Notes: generated by a model from the sequence alone, not told the origin. 64,000 nt of DNA from Temnothorax longispinosus (GCF_030848805.1 NC_092363.1:12010886-12074885), one strand, 5' to 3'. Shown: positions 47,672 through 59,777, counted from the first letter of the stretch. Program-made: numbers and translations.

Positions 47672-47986
47672 CAGGATGTCTGATAATAAGTGTAACACCC
47701 GCCGTGGATAGGTACAAGGGGTTAAACTGAATAGAAAAGTCCTTTACCATTTTGCAATTTTTGCAATAAATAATAAGGATTTAATTAATAAACCTCCGCG
47801 TATTAGCGTGCGTCCGCGCGATTCAACGAGAAAAAGTACCTAGCGTTTACGATTGCTATGGCACGTGGCGAGGTATTAGAAGGATTTCAGTTTAACTCCT
47901 ATATATATACTACATGTATATACATATATATATTTACGGCGGGTGTTACCTATATTTATATAGTTATACCTATTATCAGACATTCT
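47672..47986. mobile_element. Foldback element with CAGGATGTCTGATAATA ends
   Basis: The left end (CAGGATGTCTGATAATA, then gtgtaacacccgccg) pairs with the right part (cggcgggtgttacc ... tattatcagacattct). The left follows TA at 47670-47671. The interior holds a segment of about 150 bases (rattaataaacctccgcg...gcgtccgcgcgattcaa) whose diverged reverse complement lies at about 56015-56185. Confidence 0.65.
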
Positions 47987-47989
47987 ATA

Positions 47990-48325
47990 TATTGTTACGC
48001 CCGCGCTGAATCAACTCTTAGTTCGAGTCAAATAGAGCTGCTTTCGAGTAAACTTTAGATCTAGAAAAGATATCGCTCATATCGCTAAGCGTTCTTCGTG
48101 ACGACTAGCTGTTGTTTGAAAATGATCATCTTGGATTCGGAGTTGAGCTAGCGGACCGATCGGACGTGTGACATTGTGCTCCTCTGTATTTTATTACAAA
48201 TGAACGAGTTATTTTCCAATCCGTGTCTAGTTTTTTTCCGCGAGCTCGGGAGTGCACGAGCGCGAACGCGAATGCGAGCAGTGCAGAAACACGCGAGCGA
48301 GTCTCGGGTCTCGGGTGCAACAATA
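47990..48325. other. GC-balanced island next to a MITE
   Basis: No gene was recognised. CGCGAGCG-type words are dense at 48235-48310 and similar ones occur at about 53570-53690, perhaps a distant repeat. Confidence 0.35.
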
Positions 48326-48327
48326 TA

Positions 48328-48483
48328 CAAGGTGTTTCTTAAGTAAGTACAAAAAATTGAAGAGGATATTTTGTATTTTGAAAACGAAGTTTACGATATA
48401 TGTTTATAAGATTTATTTCTCCCTAAAATAAGCCACTTCAATTATCCGCTTCAATTTTTTGTACTTACTTAGGAAACACCCTG
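48328..48483. mobile_element. TA-flanked MITE (156 bp)
   Basis: The ends CAAGGTGTTTCTTAAGTAAG and CTTACTTAGGAAACACCCTG pair over about 37 bases (two mismatches). TA lies at 48326-48327 and 48484-48485. The CA(A/G)GGTGT start matches other MITEs in the window. Confidence 0.85.
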
Positions 48484-48485
48484 TA

Positions 48486-48919
48486 TGTATATACATATAT
48501 GTGTCAAATATACGTATATACATATATATTTACACATATCTTTTGCATATAAAACAATTTAAAATAACCGATGCAATTATCTGGAAAGAATTAATTTAAT
48601 GAAAATGTTAAAGATTTTCCAAATCTTCATTTTTTATGGAATTATTTTTTTACATATGTTGTCTTTTGTTGCTATGTGTGTATATAAAAGTAAGATGAAG
48701 TCATCAAAGAATTGAATATGCAGAACAAGATAGCTTATATTTAATATTGAAATATAAAATATAAGTTATCACAATATATTTCATACTTTCAATTTCTCGA
48801 TGACGTTATCTTAATACTATTATATTGTACATAATAATAGAATTAATTAATTGTAAAAAAAGAAAAATATAACAAAATGCAATCATGCATTACAAGTGCA
48901 GCAAATAATACAGTCAATT
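48486..48919. other. AT-rich spacer
   Basis: No feature seen beyond short alternating TA words near 48486-48530. Confidence 0.4.
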
Positions 48920-49290
48920 TCTAAATCTCATAGAGTGGTTTTGCCGCTAATATATATTAGAGTGATTGCGATAGTCACTCCAAATAGAGCGGCTACTCTA
49001 TCGGAGTGATATATACGTCTTCACTCTAAAGCTATAGTGAATCACAATTCACTAAAGATCGACTGATAAATGACTCTAACAGAGTGAAATTTTTCACTCA
49101 AAATTGTAGAGTGAACATAATTCACTTCTATGGACACTGATCTGCACTCGAAAAGAGAACCCTTTCACTCAAATAGAGCACAATATTTTACTCTTTCTTA
49201 GAGTAACCAATCACTCAAAGTGCACAGGCTCAATGTTTACTTTTCATTACACTTGCATTTCACTCGTTTGGAATGATATTTCACTCTTTG
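48920..49290 (-). repeat. GAGTGA-iterated dispersed repeat, copy 2
   Basis: Reverse-orientation partner of 9970-10325. TCACTC/GAGTGA occurs a dozen or so times, spaced irregularly at about 10-40 bases. The end beyond 49215 (more TCACTC words to about 49290) has no clear counterpart in copy 1. Confidence 0.75.
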
Positions 49291-49335
49291 ACTTTTAGAG
49301 AGCATATATAAATCGATTCTTTCTGTTATTATGTA

Positions 49336-49448
49336 CACTGAGAAAAAAAAGCTGTTACTTTAATTAAAATGCTATCACAGGGTGCCAAAAATGTTTTTGG
49401 CACCCCGTGATAGCATTTTAATTGAAGCAACAGCTTTTTTTCTTAGTG
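49336..49448. mobile_element. Near-perfect hairpin MITE (113 bp)
   Basis: CACTGAGAAAAAAAAGCTGT at the left pairs with the right end across essentially the whole length, with the turn at gccaaaaatgtttttggc. TA lies at 49334-49335 and 49449-49450. Confidence 0.88.
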
Positions 49449-49450
49449 TA

Positions 49451-50799
49451 AAAGTATTAGGATAAAGTCATCGAAAAATATTATACGAAATATTTTATAT
49501 TTTATGTCAAAATAAATTATAAAATATCTCGTGAAGTATCCAAAATGTCTCAATACTTTTACATGATAAATAACAATATAACATAAATAATAAAAATTAA
49601 TTTGTGTAAGAAAAGCCTTCTATAATTTCACTTGTAAAAGATGATTTCAGATTTCTTTAATTTCTCCAATTGCAAAATAATCGATTCTGTCCTGATACTC
49701 TTCTTACAACTAACGTTTTCTCATTGCATAATTTTGTTTTTAATTTTGCAGTTACGATCTGTAATACAAATCACTTATACAGATTAAATCACAATTGGAA
49801 TTGTAGTTCTTGTTTCGTTGAAAATGACAGAAATAATTATGTGTGAATATATATTATAATAAAAATATATTTTCTTACTGGCGCTTGTCTTTTTCAAAAA
49901 TATAATGAATAAAAAAGTAAAACTTTATTTTTTTAATAAATTACATTTTTTACATAATTCGATCCTTCTGAACATTCTGTTCTATTAGAATGAAGTAATA
50001 AAAATATTAAAGTAAGATAATGAAAAAGAATTAATAGTTTACAAAATATTTTACTTTATTCTGACTTCATATTTTGAAACAAAAATTTTTTTGTAATCCA
50101 TTTTTCAATAACTTTAATATTTTTATACTCTATAATAAGATGAATTAAACAATATTAAAAAATTAGATTATTGCACTTAAGAAAAGATATAAACTGCAAG
50201 ATGCAATTACAAATTTTTGTAACATGCATAGCAGTAGATAAAAAATTTTATAATTAATATAATTTTATGTATAAAAATATTTTATAAAAAAGATATAAAA
50301 GTTTATTTTATTTAAAATACAAAAAAGAAGCTACAAAAAATATGAAAAAATTTTATAAACTATAAATGTTTTACAATTCTATCTTAATATTTTTTATATA
50401 CAAATAATTAAGACTTGATTTATTTACTCTATCTAATAGATTTATTTATATTTATTATTCTAACAATTGCTATATAAGAAGAATGTATGATGTATTTACA
50501 AAAGAGGTGCAATCACACTTTTATATTATTGCACTTGTGAAATAAATCTTGTTACACATCATTGAATTTCCTTCTTTTGTTCAACGAAACAAAAACTGCA
50601 ACCTGTCTCAATTAAACACGCGCATATACGCGTGAGTTATTTTGTATATTATATTATTATATTATACATAGTCTTGCCATAAATCTGTTATTAATTTTCT
50701 AAGCAACAGACAGTCGGTTAAACTTTAACACACAAACCGTGACATTATTAGTTATAGTTAACTATGACAACATAATAGAACAGCTGACAGCTTTGGTCG
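49451..50799. other. AT-rich intergenic stretch
   Basis: Low-complexity AT-rich DNA. No gene or paired repeat was recognised. Confidence 0.4.
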
Positions 50800-51105
50800 T
50801 CATAGTTCATATTCACAATGGAATAAAAACTGTATTGCTGCTATAGCATTATTTGAAGTGGAAAAGAGTATTTGTGATATTTTTAATAAATTTACAACAT
50901 TAAATATAGCAGTAGTTGTGTTTCACGCAATTAAAAAGTTCAAAGAGACAGGTCATATAATAAAAAGAATAGTGATGTGTAATCAGTAAAAACAGAGAGT
51001 GCTATTCAAGCAATGCGTCAACGCATACGACGTAATTCATTGCATAAACAAACAGTCGTAATAAGAGAAGTAAACATTCCAGCATTATTAATCGTCCAAT
51101 AAGAA
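50800..51105 (+). pseudogene. Mariner-like transposase N-terminal relic
   Basis: One frame gives FHAIKKFKETGHIIKR near 50921-50968. Another gives AIQAMRQRIRRNSLHKQTV and REVNIP near 51004-51082. Together these resemble the paired helix-turn-helix DNA-binding part of mariner-type transposases. Stops and frame changes interrupt it, and no catalytic domain follows. Confidence 0.55.
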
Positions 51106-52822
51106 GAGTACAAAAAGTAATTATTTGCTAACAGATAAACTAGAACAAACCCGAAAAAAATCGAGAAAACTCTATATGTATGTGCGCGCGCGGAAGTGGT
51201 TCTTCTTTTTATTAAAACTAAATTTTACCTTTCAATAATTCTGATTTAAATTTTGTTAATTATAAACTGTAGGACATGTTAGAAGAAAACACAAGCTTAG
51301 AATTCTTCAAGTGAGGCATAATTGAAGGAGCAAAATTTTTCTAGAAATCATACGTACAGCGATTGACGATTGACCAAAGTATCTACATTTATGTTATAAA
51401 GATATAAAGGCGAGCACTTCTAATAACTTTCATACAGTTCTAAAGCTCCTTTTTGTACTTTAAAAGATATATTTACATTAATTAAAATATATTCGTATTA
51501 TAGTCGTATTATATGTTCAAAGCACAAAAACAGAATTTAAGGCTGGACTGTATAATATATGCATAAATGGATTAAGCTAATTAATTTTATATTCTCTTTT
51601 TAATATGCAATAAATTAAATATGTGGTTTAATGTATTTTATATAACGTTTACCCTTATGATATGTAACCTAATCTCTTTATACAAAATGCCAAATTGATA
51701 TGCCGTATTATGTAAAATAAATATCGAAATGCTGGTATTGTTATCTCGGTCCGGTATTGCAATCACCGTAATACAGAGTTTTCAATGTTGCGAGAAAAAC
51801 ACAAGAATTATCACGAGAATGAAATCGCAATAAAAGATGCTTACATTTTTTTTTATGCGTCTGATGATTTTTGCAAAGAAATTATCGTTGTTACCAGGAC
51901 TACGAATGATTCACACTGTCTCTTTTGACCGTTTGCAAAAGTGACTAGTGTCGCGCTCGGTTCCTCTCAAGAAGAACGGAGAACGTAACGCGGAAAAGCG
52001 AATGGCACCCTGGCACCCCGTGGCTGTTTGACTTAATTTTACGAGGGGTCGCTAGGAACGACAAGGGCAGCATCGGAAGGGTGGAATGCGCGCGGTTGCG
52101 ACAGCGGTGGCGGTTTAGCGGATAAAAATTATTCGTTTAAAGTCGAGAGGGAAGCGCTATAAAAGTGCAGTTAAGTTTTCCAGAGGAGCGCTCGTAGATT
52201 CTTCTCCTGCGTTTTCTCGCACGATAATAACTATAATTGAGTAAATAATCATATCTTTAGGCACTGAAATTTCAAGAAATTAAAGCGCTGACTTTTATAC
52301 TGTATGTACACATAATTTCGAGCTTCTCCTCTGAAGAAATTTCACTTTATTTAATCGCAAGAGACGCAATGTTGCAAAATATTTCGATGAACGCAATGTT
52401 TACACACGGATTTAAATCCTGTTAATAAGCTATGTCTCGATACTGTTTTTCGTACAGTTAACAATTTGATTGATTTCAAGTGAAAGACCGTCGCAAAAAA
52501 ACATTTTTACCTAAAAATGTAGGTAAAAAATGTGTTATTAGTACCATCAAAATACATGATATACAGTACTATCCAAGGAAAGCGTTTAATTATAAAAATA
52601 TTGATGGTATCGTAAATAAAATAATCAAATGTCGCAAGCCCTAACTTTTTTACATACACCGAAAAAACGAATGTAAGGAACATACCAGATTTTCGTCTCG
52701 CGAATTGAAAGAAATCTAAGAAGAGAGGAGTTAAACGCTAATGAAAAACCGAATGCTGCCTCTCATATCACTGGAGATCTTATTTTACTCGAAAAAGAAA
52801 TATATATGTACGTGTATAATAT

Positions 52823-52824
<2 letters not shown>
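51106..52824. other. Intergenic stretch with a GC-rich island at 51900-52230
   Basis: The island has GC-rich, non-repetitive sequence and a TATAAAAG box at its right side. No coding domain was recognised. The rest is AT-rich. Confidence 0.4.
52158..52165 (+). promoter_or_regulatory. Candidate TATA box
   Basis: TATAAAAG sits at the 3' edge of a GC-rich island, after gaagcgc. No start-site initiator at the usual distance or downstream gene was identified, so this rests on the motif and base-composition context alone. Confidence 0.2.
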
Positions 52825-52861
<37 letters not shown>

Positions 52862-52988
52862 TGTGCGTGTGCGTGTGCGTGTGCGTGTGCGTGTGCGTGT
52901 GCGTGTGCGTGTGCGTGTGCGTGTGCGTGTGCGTGTGCGTGTGCGTGTGCGTGTGCGTGTGCGTGTGCGTGTGCGTGTGCGTGTGCGT

Positions 52989-53081
<93 letters not shown>
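52825..53081 (+). repeat. Compound GT / GTGTGC microsatellite, about 257 bp
   Basis: (GT)n is followed by gtatgtgc and about two dozen exact copies of the hexamer GTGTGC (about 52857-53002), then about 40 further GT units. Long frames through it in every reading frame are artefacts of the repeat. Confidence 0.97.
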
Positions 53082-53083
<2 letters not shown>

Positions 53084-54307
53084 CAAAAAAACACCTGATA
53101 TTTATGGTCCAGCTGATCGGCCGCTCCACTCGCAGATCGGATCTCACTAAATCACCAGTCGGTATACGCCTAGGAAGGAACTAGCCGCTTCTCCCCCACA
53201 GCCCATGGGCGGCCATAAGGTTCCGATGTACACTGACGCAAATGACGAAGGATGGAGGAAGAAATCGATGAAAAGAAAAAGTTGAAGTCCTATACGGCCT
53301 AATCTTGGCACGCCTTCCGAACGATGTGTCATATCTGAAAAACTATCCACGAGATAAAGATCCATATACACGTCGCATCGTATGGCATAATAATAATTAA
53401 CATTTATCAAAATGCACAATATGAAACTTGTATTGTTCAGGAGGATAAAAGAACTTGCGGTTTTGCATAAATACAAGCAGAATATTCAATGTTAATATTA
53501 TTTTTGTTATTATAATATTATATTAAAAATGTAGTATTTTTCATATTGTTTTATTGTTGCGTCGCCCTGCTCGCTTGTGTTCATTCTTTCGGGAGCGTTA
53601 GCGGCGAGTGCGGGAGCACCGATTCGGGTGCGCGAGTGCCAATATATACAAGATGCGTCTCTTCGCGAGCAGTGCGACGTAACAATATCATTAAACTCAA
53701 CTCTCCCAGTCTGATCTATAAAAAACAATTCATAGTAATATAAGTACCGGTCAAAAGCATAATATTGCATCGCTTAATGGAAAGGGAAGTCGTTACTTTA
53801 ATAAAGAAAGACGTACATAAATGTTATAAAATTTTATTTTAGTACTGTTATTTTATGCTTTGATACTTTGAGAAGAAATACTTTGAGAAAAAAAAACAAA
53901 GATTTTAATAATTTAATTGCGTTGTTTCATATTATCGTCGACGATTATTATAGTTTGTATTAAATTTTTAATTAAATATTACATAAAGTACAGTCACGCA
54001 CAAATAACTGAGTTTGACTCTTATAGACTACTTTTTCTTTTAAATTGTTAATTTTAATCGAGAGTCTTTAGCTAATTAATCATTTATTTGTTTATCAGAA
54101 ATATATTGCACTTTATAATGGAAGTTTTTAATTTACTACAATATTCCACTTTGCACTTTACCAACTTTGCATACTCTCGTCTCTGCCATTATGTCCGCAC
54201 AATATTTTAGTTAGAGCGTGTATTACTAAATACAACATAATATTTATGCCATAAAGAAATGTTCAAAAAAGATTGAGAAATGGCGTGTAAATTTTTGTTA
54301 GGATATA
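53082..54307. other. Intergenic stretch
   Basis: A GC-balanced part at 53090-53480 and 53555-53690 holds open frames without known domains. The rest is AT-rich. Confidence 0.4.
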
Positions 54308-54308
54308 A

Positions 54309-54359
54309 ATACTGATACTGATACTGATACTGATACTGATACTGATACTGATACTGATA
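54309..54359 (+). repeat. Hexanucleotide microsatellite (ATACTG)n
   Basis: About eight uninterrupted copies of ATACTG. Confidence 0.95.
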
Positions 54360-55589
54360 GTTAACTTGCCTGACAACCAAATAGTATCTTTATTTGTTAT
54401 TATTCAATTATTGTAGTCAAAAAATCATATTAATAAATATTTGCTCATTAAAAAAATAAAATTTTTTTTAATTCGTTCGATCTTTGATTGGGGTGATATT
54501 TTTTGCAATAAATTCCTTATAGTGATTTAAAAAAAATGCTTATTAGTATAATCAAAAGTTAAATCGACCTATCAATTCAAGTATTTAGATTTATTGTTCC
54601 AACAAAAAATTGTGTTTTAAAACCGACAAATAATAATCAGCGCGCAATTTACTGAGTTGAAAAAAGTATACAAAAATATTATTATATCAAATGTAATATT
54701 ATTATGTATTATTTAATAATTATCTAAAATAGTTATCAATATCTTTTTTATAAAAAAAAAGAAATCTGCGCTTCAAAGATTTAACAATAAGTTTACGCAT
54801 ATTTAAGTATATTTATAATTACACTTGCACGACTTTTGATAGTCAGTCCGTTGAGAGTTTGAGAATCAAGTTGCGTTGAATTTGTCGATCGTGAAAATGT
54901 ACATGCAGTGAAAGGAAGTAGGGTAGTTTGATCTGATTAGCGAGTATCGATCGTCTTTGATGAGCCGATTATCCGACTAGGTCAAGGTGGCTTTCTTTTG
55001 GGTCATTACACCAGAAATTATAATTGTATCACTTCTTCCACGGATAGCACACGTTATTTGTCAGTTTTTAAATTGTAGATTTTCATTGATTTTTTACATA
55101 ACACTTATAAATTAAAAAACTTTCTTAAAATCTTACGATTAGTCTTATAATTAAATAGTTGTTAAAGATGTAGATACAATACTAAAAAATAATTAATACA
55201 TGTATTTTATTTTGAAAATTGTTTATTCTAATATTATGCATAAATACTATGTAATAAGAATTTTTTAAATCTTTTTTTATAAATATCTGATGATTTAATA
55301 TGTATCTCTTCGCTATTTTAAACAGATTGTTAAATTATAAATTTATTTACATTGACATTACATTGACAGAAATAATGATTAAAATTAATGCTTAGAGAAA
55401 ATTACTCTTACTTAGAAAAAGCCACCATTTCTCGACGAATTCAAGCAAAACTAGGTCAAGGTGGCTATCTTCTCATAATCCCCTTACTTCCTTGAGTCCC
55501 TATAGATTTCATTTATTCGTTCATTTGACGAATGTCAAGATTTATTGGCGAACATATAGATATGTTCGTATGTACATATCTGATTACAT

Positions 55590-55591
<2 letters not shown>
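54360..55591. other. AT-rich stretch with a duplicated word
   Basis: ctaggtcaaggtggctttctttt (54978) and ctaggtcaaggtggctatcttct (55452) recur in the same orientation about 475 bases apart. This may be the remains of a duplicated segment. No gene was seen. Confidence 0.45.
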
Positions 55592-55654
<63 letters not shown>

Positions 55655-55664
55655 CGCGCGCGCG
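55592..55664 (+). repeat. GT-GC microsatellite
   Basis: (GT)n over about 54 bases runs directly into (GC)n of about 19 bases, an alternating purine-pyrimidine tract. Confidence 0.95.
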
Positions 55665-56014
55665 CATATCTATATGTTGCATGTCTCTATATGACCTACG
55701 TGCCGCGTCATCAACCACCGCGAACCTACATCGTCATCAGAAGTGAAAGATGCTGGCATCGCCGAATCTTTCCTTTCTCCACCTTCTACACGTAGTGAGA
55801 GTAAACGTGACGTCACCGACTTAAAGCTGCCGAACAAAATGAACGCTATCGATTGATTCGTACTTTGCGGGCGGAGATTAGAAGCCAGTAAATATCAATA
55901 AGTTCATTTTTCAGTGTTACTACTACGGGTGCAAAAATTAGTAGCTAATTTATATTAATTATAGTAAATAAAGATATAATCAATAGTATAAAATTTATAG
56001 CAACCATAAATTCT
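55665..56014. other. GC-balanced to AT-rich spacer
   Basis: The open frames that start in the microsatellite and run to about 55795 are continuations of the repeat. No other feature was recognised. Confidence 0.4.
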
Positions 56015-56185
56015 GGGCTGCTTTTTCTTGTTGAATTGCACGGACGCACACTTATTAATTAATGAGAAATTAATTAATAAAGATCCTCGAATCAGTGTAA
56101 TTATTGAGAAACTTACAAAACAGTAAAGAACTTTTCTATTGAGTTTAATCCGCTTCCCACGAGAGGTGACGGTATAATTATTAGA
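56015..56185 (-). repeat. Diverged copy of the interior of the 47672-47986 element
   Basis: The reverse complement shares ttgaat(t/c)gc(a/g)cggacgcac, ttaattaata runs and agaacttttctattgagttta with the element at 47672-47986. A related end (gggtgtctaaaataattggtgtaacac) lies at 56389-56415, separated from this part by a MITE at 56191-56342. Confidence 0.6.
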
Positions 56186-56190
56186 ATATA

Positions 56191-56342
56191 TGGAGGGGTA
56201 AAAACCACAGTCGTGTAAGTCAAATTTTTATTATTTTTTCGTGTGCATAAATGCAATTTATATATTGTATAAATTGCATCTATGCACGCAAGAAAAAATT
56301 TAAAAAAATTTGACTTGCGCCACTATGACTTTTACCCCTCCA
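56191..56342. mobile_element. TA-flanked hairpin MITE (152 bp)
   Basis: TGGAGGGGTAAAAACCACAG at the left pairs with the right end, ...cttttacccctcca. The inner part is also palindromic (tgcaatttata-tattg-tataaattgca). TATA occurs on both sides. It splits the older element listed at 56015-56185. Confidence 0.8.
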
Positions 56343-57081
56343 TATATGCATGGTAATTACTAGAATATATATATATATATATATATAGGGTGTCTAAAAT
56401 AATTGGTGTAACACTTGCCATAGGTAGGTAGAAAGGACTTTCGTAAGATTCAGTTGTGTTATGATGAAAATTGACATTATTTTGAACACACTTTATAAAG
56501 ATAGGGTAAATGCATGCCTAGATTAAGGGTGATCTCACCGATTTCAATGACCTTGACATATATTGTCAAGAACATGGCTCTGACAAACTTGCAAAAAGTT
56601 TTAGTCGTCGCTCGTTGTTTATTAAAAAGTTATAAACAAAATAGTTTAAAAAATATAATAGTTTGTGTCAGTGCTAAGGGAAGTAATTTGCTGATATGTG
56701 TGTACTGTCTATACACATGTCTATACACACATATCAGCAAATTACTTCCCTTAGCATTGACACAAACTGTTATATGCATTTCTCATTTACTTTTGTTAAT
56801 AATTTTGTAATAAACAACAAGCGACGACTAAAACTTTTTGCAAGTTAGTCAGAACCATGTTCTTGACAATATAAGGGAGATCGGGGTTTGTTGGCACAGT
56901 TTTCACAATTTCGGCATTTAATTTTTTAAACAATTAATTATCATGATTAAACAGTACTAATTTCTCTACATTTTCATGCCAGGAACGATCCTGTATACTG
57001 TACAGTTTCTTTGTAATAAGTGAAATACGAATATGCTGCATTGTAGCCAGCTTACCCCGATAGTGGAGTAAATTGGCTATA

Positions 57082-58118
57082 GGGGAGACCGGGGCTAAGC
57101 CGACAGCGGGGCGAACTTGACACTAGGCTTTTTGCCAATTTAAATCTATCGTAGAAACTTGTCTTTGCTACTGTAAATGCGTCTTTATGTGCCAGTATTA
57201 TCAACGGAATTTGGTAACATTCTGAGTTATAGTGTAATTTTTAACGCGACATAAGTGTTTTTGATAGTGAAAAGTAATTTTTCTGATCTCTCGAAAATGT
57301 CTACTCTTTCATCGAGCTTTACTCTTGCGAATCTACCGGTAAGTGATTTTGATGGGAAATTCGATGCTTTATACGAATCCGATAATAATTTTTGCATATT
57401 TTCAAAATTTATATATTTTTGGAGTAACAAAAGTAAAAAACGACGTTCGGGGCTAAGTCGACACGACGCCACCGGAGCAAAGACGACACTAACCTAAAGT
57501 GACATTATCGCAAAAAAGGTCACTGTTTCGTCCGATTCTGATGACGATTTAAGGAACATCTGTTGCGTGTGTTCGGAAAACATTTCATTAGCTTCTAATA
57601 ACAAACAATGCATCTTATGCAACCGTATGGCTCATGACGAATGTGTGCGCACATCTGATCGCGAGTTTACGTGTATAAATTGTTTTTCAGACAGTTCAGA
57701 AAAAGATAATTAAAAGTTTAATCTTTTTTTTTCTCATTAATTTAAATAATTGTTTACTTTATTCCGACTTTTTGTTTCTAATAGACAATGTCTTTTCATT
57801 TGATAAACAATGTATTTTTATTTTTAAACAATAAAAAAATACGTTCCAGATCAAATTGTGTCGATCAAACAAAGTGTTGAGTTTGCCCCGGCGGGGTGTC
57901 GAGTTCGCCCCGTCATTTTTCAATTCGAAAATTTTTCTTCGCGTCACTTTTCCTTTCCTGGCGGCAAAACAAAGCGACGTACAGCAAAACTTCCTGAATC
58001 AATTTTGTACCTGAAGAAACACTCTTTAAATATATATCATTGAATTTGCCTAAAAATTTTAATTAAATATTAAAAATTGCCTTTGAAAAAATAGTGTCGG
58101 CTTAGCCCCGGTCTCCCC
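57082..58118 (+). mobile_element. GGGGAGACC-type DNA element (copy C2)
   Basis: The terminal repeats are as in C1 (37568-38602), flanked by TA (57080-57081, 58119-58120); length 1037 bp. It differs from C1 by scattered substitutions and small indels, so both moved relatively recently. It contains the same seven GGGGCNAANNCGACAC words and the zinc-finger segment. It sits inside element B. Confidence 0.88.
57498..57713 (+). CDS. PHD-like (C4HC3) zinc-finger segment in C2
   Basis: Same segment as at 37984-38199. It is open from the TAA at 57495-57497 to the stop at 57711-57713. All eight zinc ligands are present: CCVC, CILC..HDEC and CINC. I saw only a synonymous-looking change from C1 in this segment (gattcc / gattct), in contrast to the upstream open frame where the changes alter the protein. 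Confidence 0.6.
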   Translation, partial: SDIIAKKVTVSSDSDDDLRNICCVCSENISLASNNKQCILCNRMAHDECVRTSDREFTCINCFSDSSEKDN

Positions 58119-58884
58119 TACGACAAAGTCCATGTTAAATTAATGAAAACGTAATATAAATGCAAAACAGATAGCAGATATGTACGTCTTGATAAAGATT
58201 GTATCTTTTAAAGTTATTTTGTAATGATCAAAGAGCAAAATGCTGTTGCAGAAAAACAATTGTAAAATATTTTAGATGTAGCTTTCCTTCAATATAAAAA
58301 TATTAAATTTAAATATATATGCTTCTATCAGCATTGTAGGTAGCAAATCACATGTTCACACACGTCTCACGCACGCGGCAACAGCAAGTCAAGCTAAGCG
58401 TGCCTTAATATGAATCAACATTCAATGATGATTAAATACTCCCTCGTCTTCGAACCGAAGGTTGGCAACAGTCGAGAGAAAAAGTTTAAAAATTGTCTCA
58501 CGATGGAATTGACAACCATTGAACAATGGAAAAGTGATAAAAAAATATATGAATCAACATACCACATCCTTACATACGTTTGATTTTAGTCATATTATTA
58601 CAATAAATTACTGTTGTTACTTAAAATAACATGTCGTATAGTAACAGAAACTTTTTTTCTAACTAATAATACGTCACTTAGATTTACGTCACTTCTCAAA
58701 CTGAAGAACATTAATACGATATTTTAAAACATATCATATCTAAAAGAGTTATTTTGTGATAACTTTTCTATTTTGTTTCTTTCGCTATAAATATATAAAC
58801 GGAACGCAGTGCCAACGAGCCCCGGTCTTTCCTATGTCAAGGCCATTAAAATCGGTAAGGTCGCTCTTAATCTAGACATTTACC

Positions 58885-59435
58885 GAAAGTAGAGATTTTT
58901 TTCAGAAATACAGTATTAATTCGCATTACGAGTACTAAGCATTACGCATATTTTTGATTCTACATTTTTAATTTTTTTCCTTTCCTACTAATATTTGCAT
59001 GCTCAATCAATCAATCAACTGTTTGTCAGCGTAAAGTCCGCTACAAATTTGCAGTGTCATTATATTCTCATTTGGAAAAAATAAGTTAATCTTGCATTAT
59101 TAAAAAATACTTTTATACGCAAAAATTTATAATTATGTGCATCTTATGCCCTCTTCGTTATGTTTCAATTTGCGTTTAAATTAATTATTGTAGCAACAAT
59201 GATTACAAAGTTATCGGATGTGAAAATATTTACCCTGTATATAAGCAAATGTTTAAACGACATTAAAGAAACAAGTATATATATACAAGATTAAATAAAT
59301 TGTCGATTTATACATTTTATTTCAAAATTCAAACAATAAGCACAACGTTTCATGATTTAATTTTGATAGATTAAAAATGTAAATAAATCTTGGCTATAAA
59401 TTCCAATTATGACAATTCTGCTATCTCTCTATCTA

Positions 59436-59492
<57 letters not shown>

Positions 59493-59777
59493 TTATTGGT
59501 ACGGTCATGCGTATGTGTGTGTATGTGTGCACGCGCGTGTGTGTATTTTTCCTGCAGAATGCGTCGAGAAAATGAGTCTAACACGTATCGTTTTATAGTT
59601 ATTTCAACCTAAAAAAGCCGAAAAATGGCATTTTTGGCACATTTAGGTACAAATATCTCCGAAACCTGACGTGATAGAGTAATTCGAGCAACGGATTCGG
59701 TTTCAGCACGCCAAAATGCTTCTGAATGACTATTGAGATCTGAGGATAAAAAAAATCGAAATTTGTCGGTCTGTGTA
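58885..59777. other. AT-rich spacer with a CTGT microsatellite
   Basis: (CTGT)n of about 13 copies lies at 59437-59489, followed by gt-rich sequence. Open frames across it are repeat artefacts. No gene was recognised. Confidence 0.5.
59437..59489 (+). repeat. CTGT microsatellite
   Basis: Uninterrupted (CTGT)n preceded by ctatctctctatctat. Confidence 0.95.

Larger units (their letters stand above)
56874..58832. mobile_element. GGGGAGACC-type DNA element (copy B), interrupted by C2
   Basis: The left end agggagatcggggtttgttggcaca pairs with gtgccaacgagccccggtcttt at the right. TA lies at 56872-56873 and 58833-58834. Its own word (GGGGtttGTTGGCAC) appears at both ends. A related inverted form (agccagcttacccc) occurs inside at about 57045-57058. 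Without C2 it is about 920 bp. No coding segment was recognised outside C2. Confidence 0.8.
56505..58884. mobile_element. Foldback element family A, copy 2, carrying two nested insertions
   Basis: The left end GGTAAATGCATGCCTAGATT and the right end (ending catttacc at 58884) pair. The arms run through the same gaccttgacatat-tgtcaag module seen in copies at 4944 and 62846. A central palindrome at about 56655-56775 (gtgtcagtgctaagggaagt and complement) completes a foldback of about 420 bp. The right arm is split at 56872-58834 by element B. Removing B and one TA rejoins the arm exactly. Flanks aaagatag / gaaagtag may be a decayed 8-bp duplication. Confidence 0.82.

Noticed and set aside
52741..53150. 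Open frames of 89-120 codons on both strands across the GT microsatellite
   Set aside because: They are dinucleotide and hexanucleotide repeats read as Val-Cys/Val-Arg or Thr-His strings, open in all frames, with no unique coding sequence.
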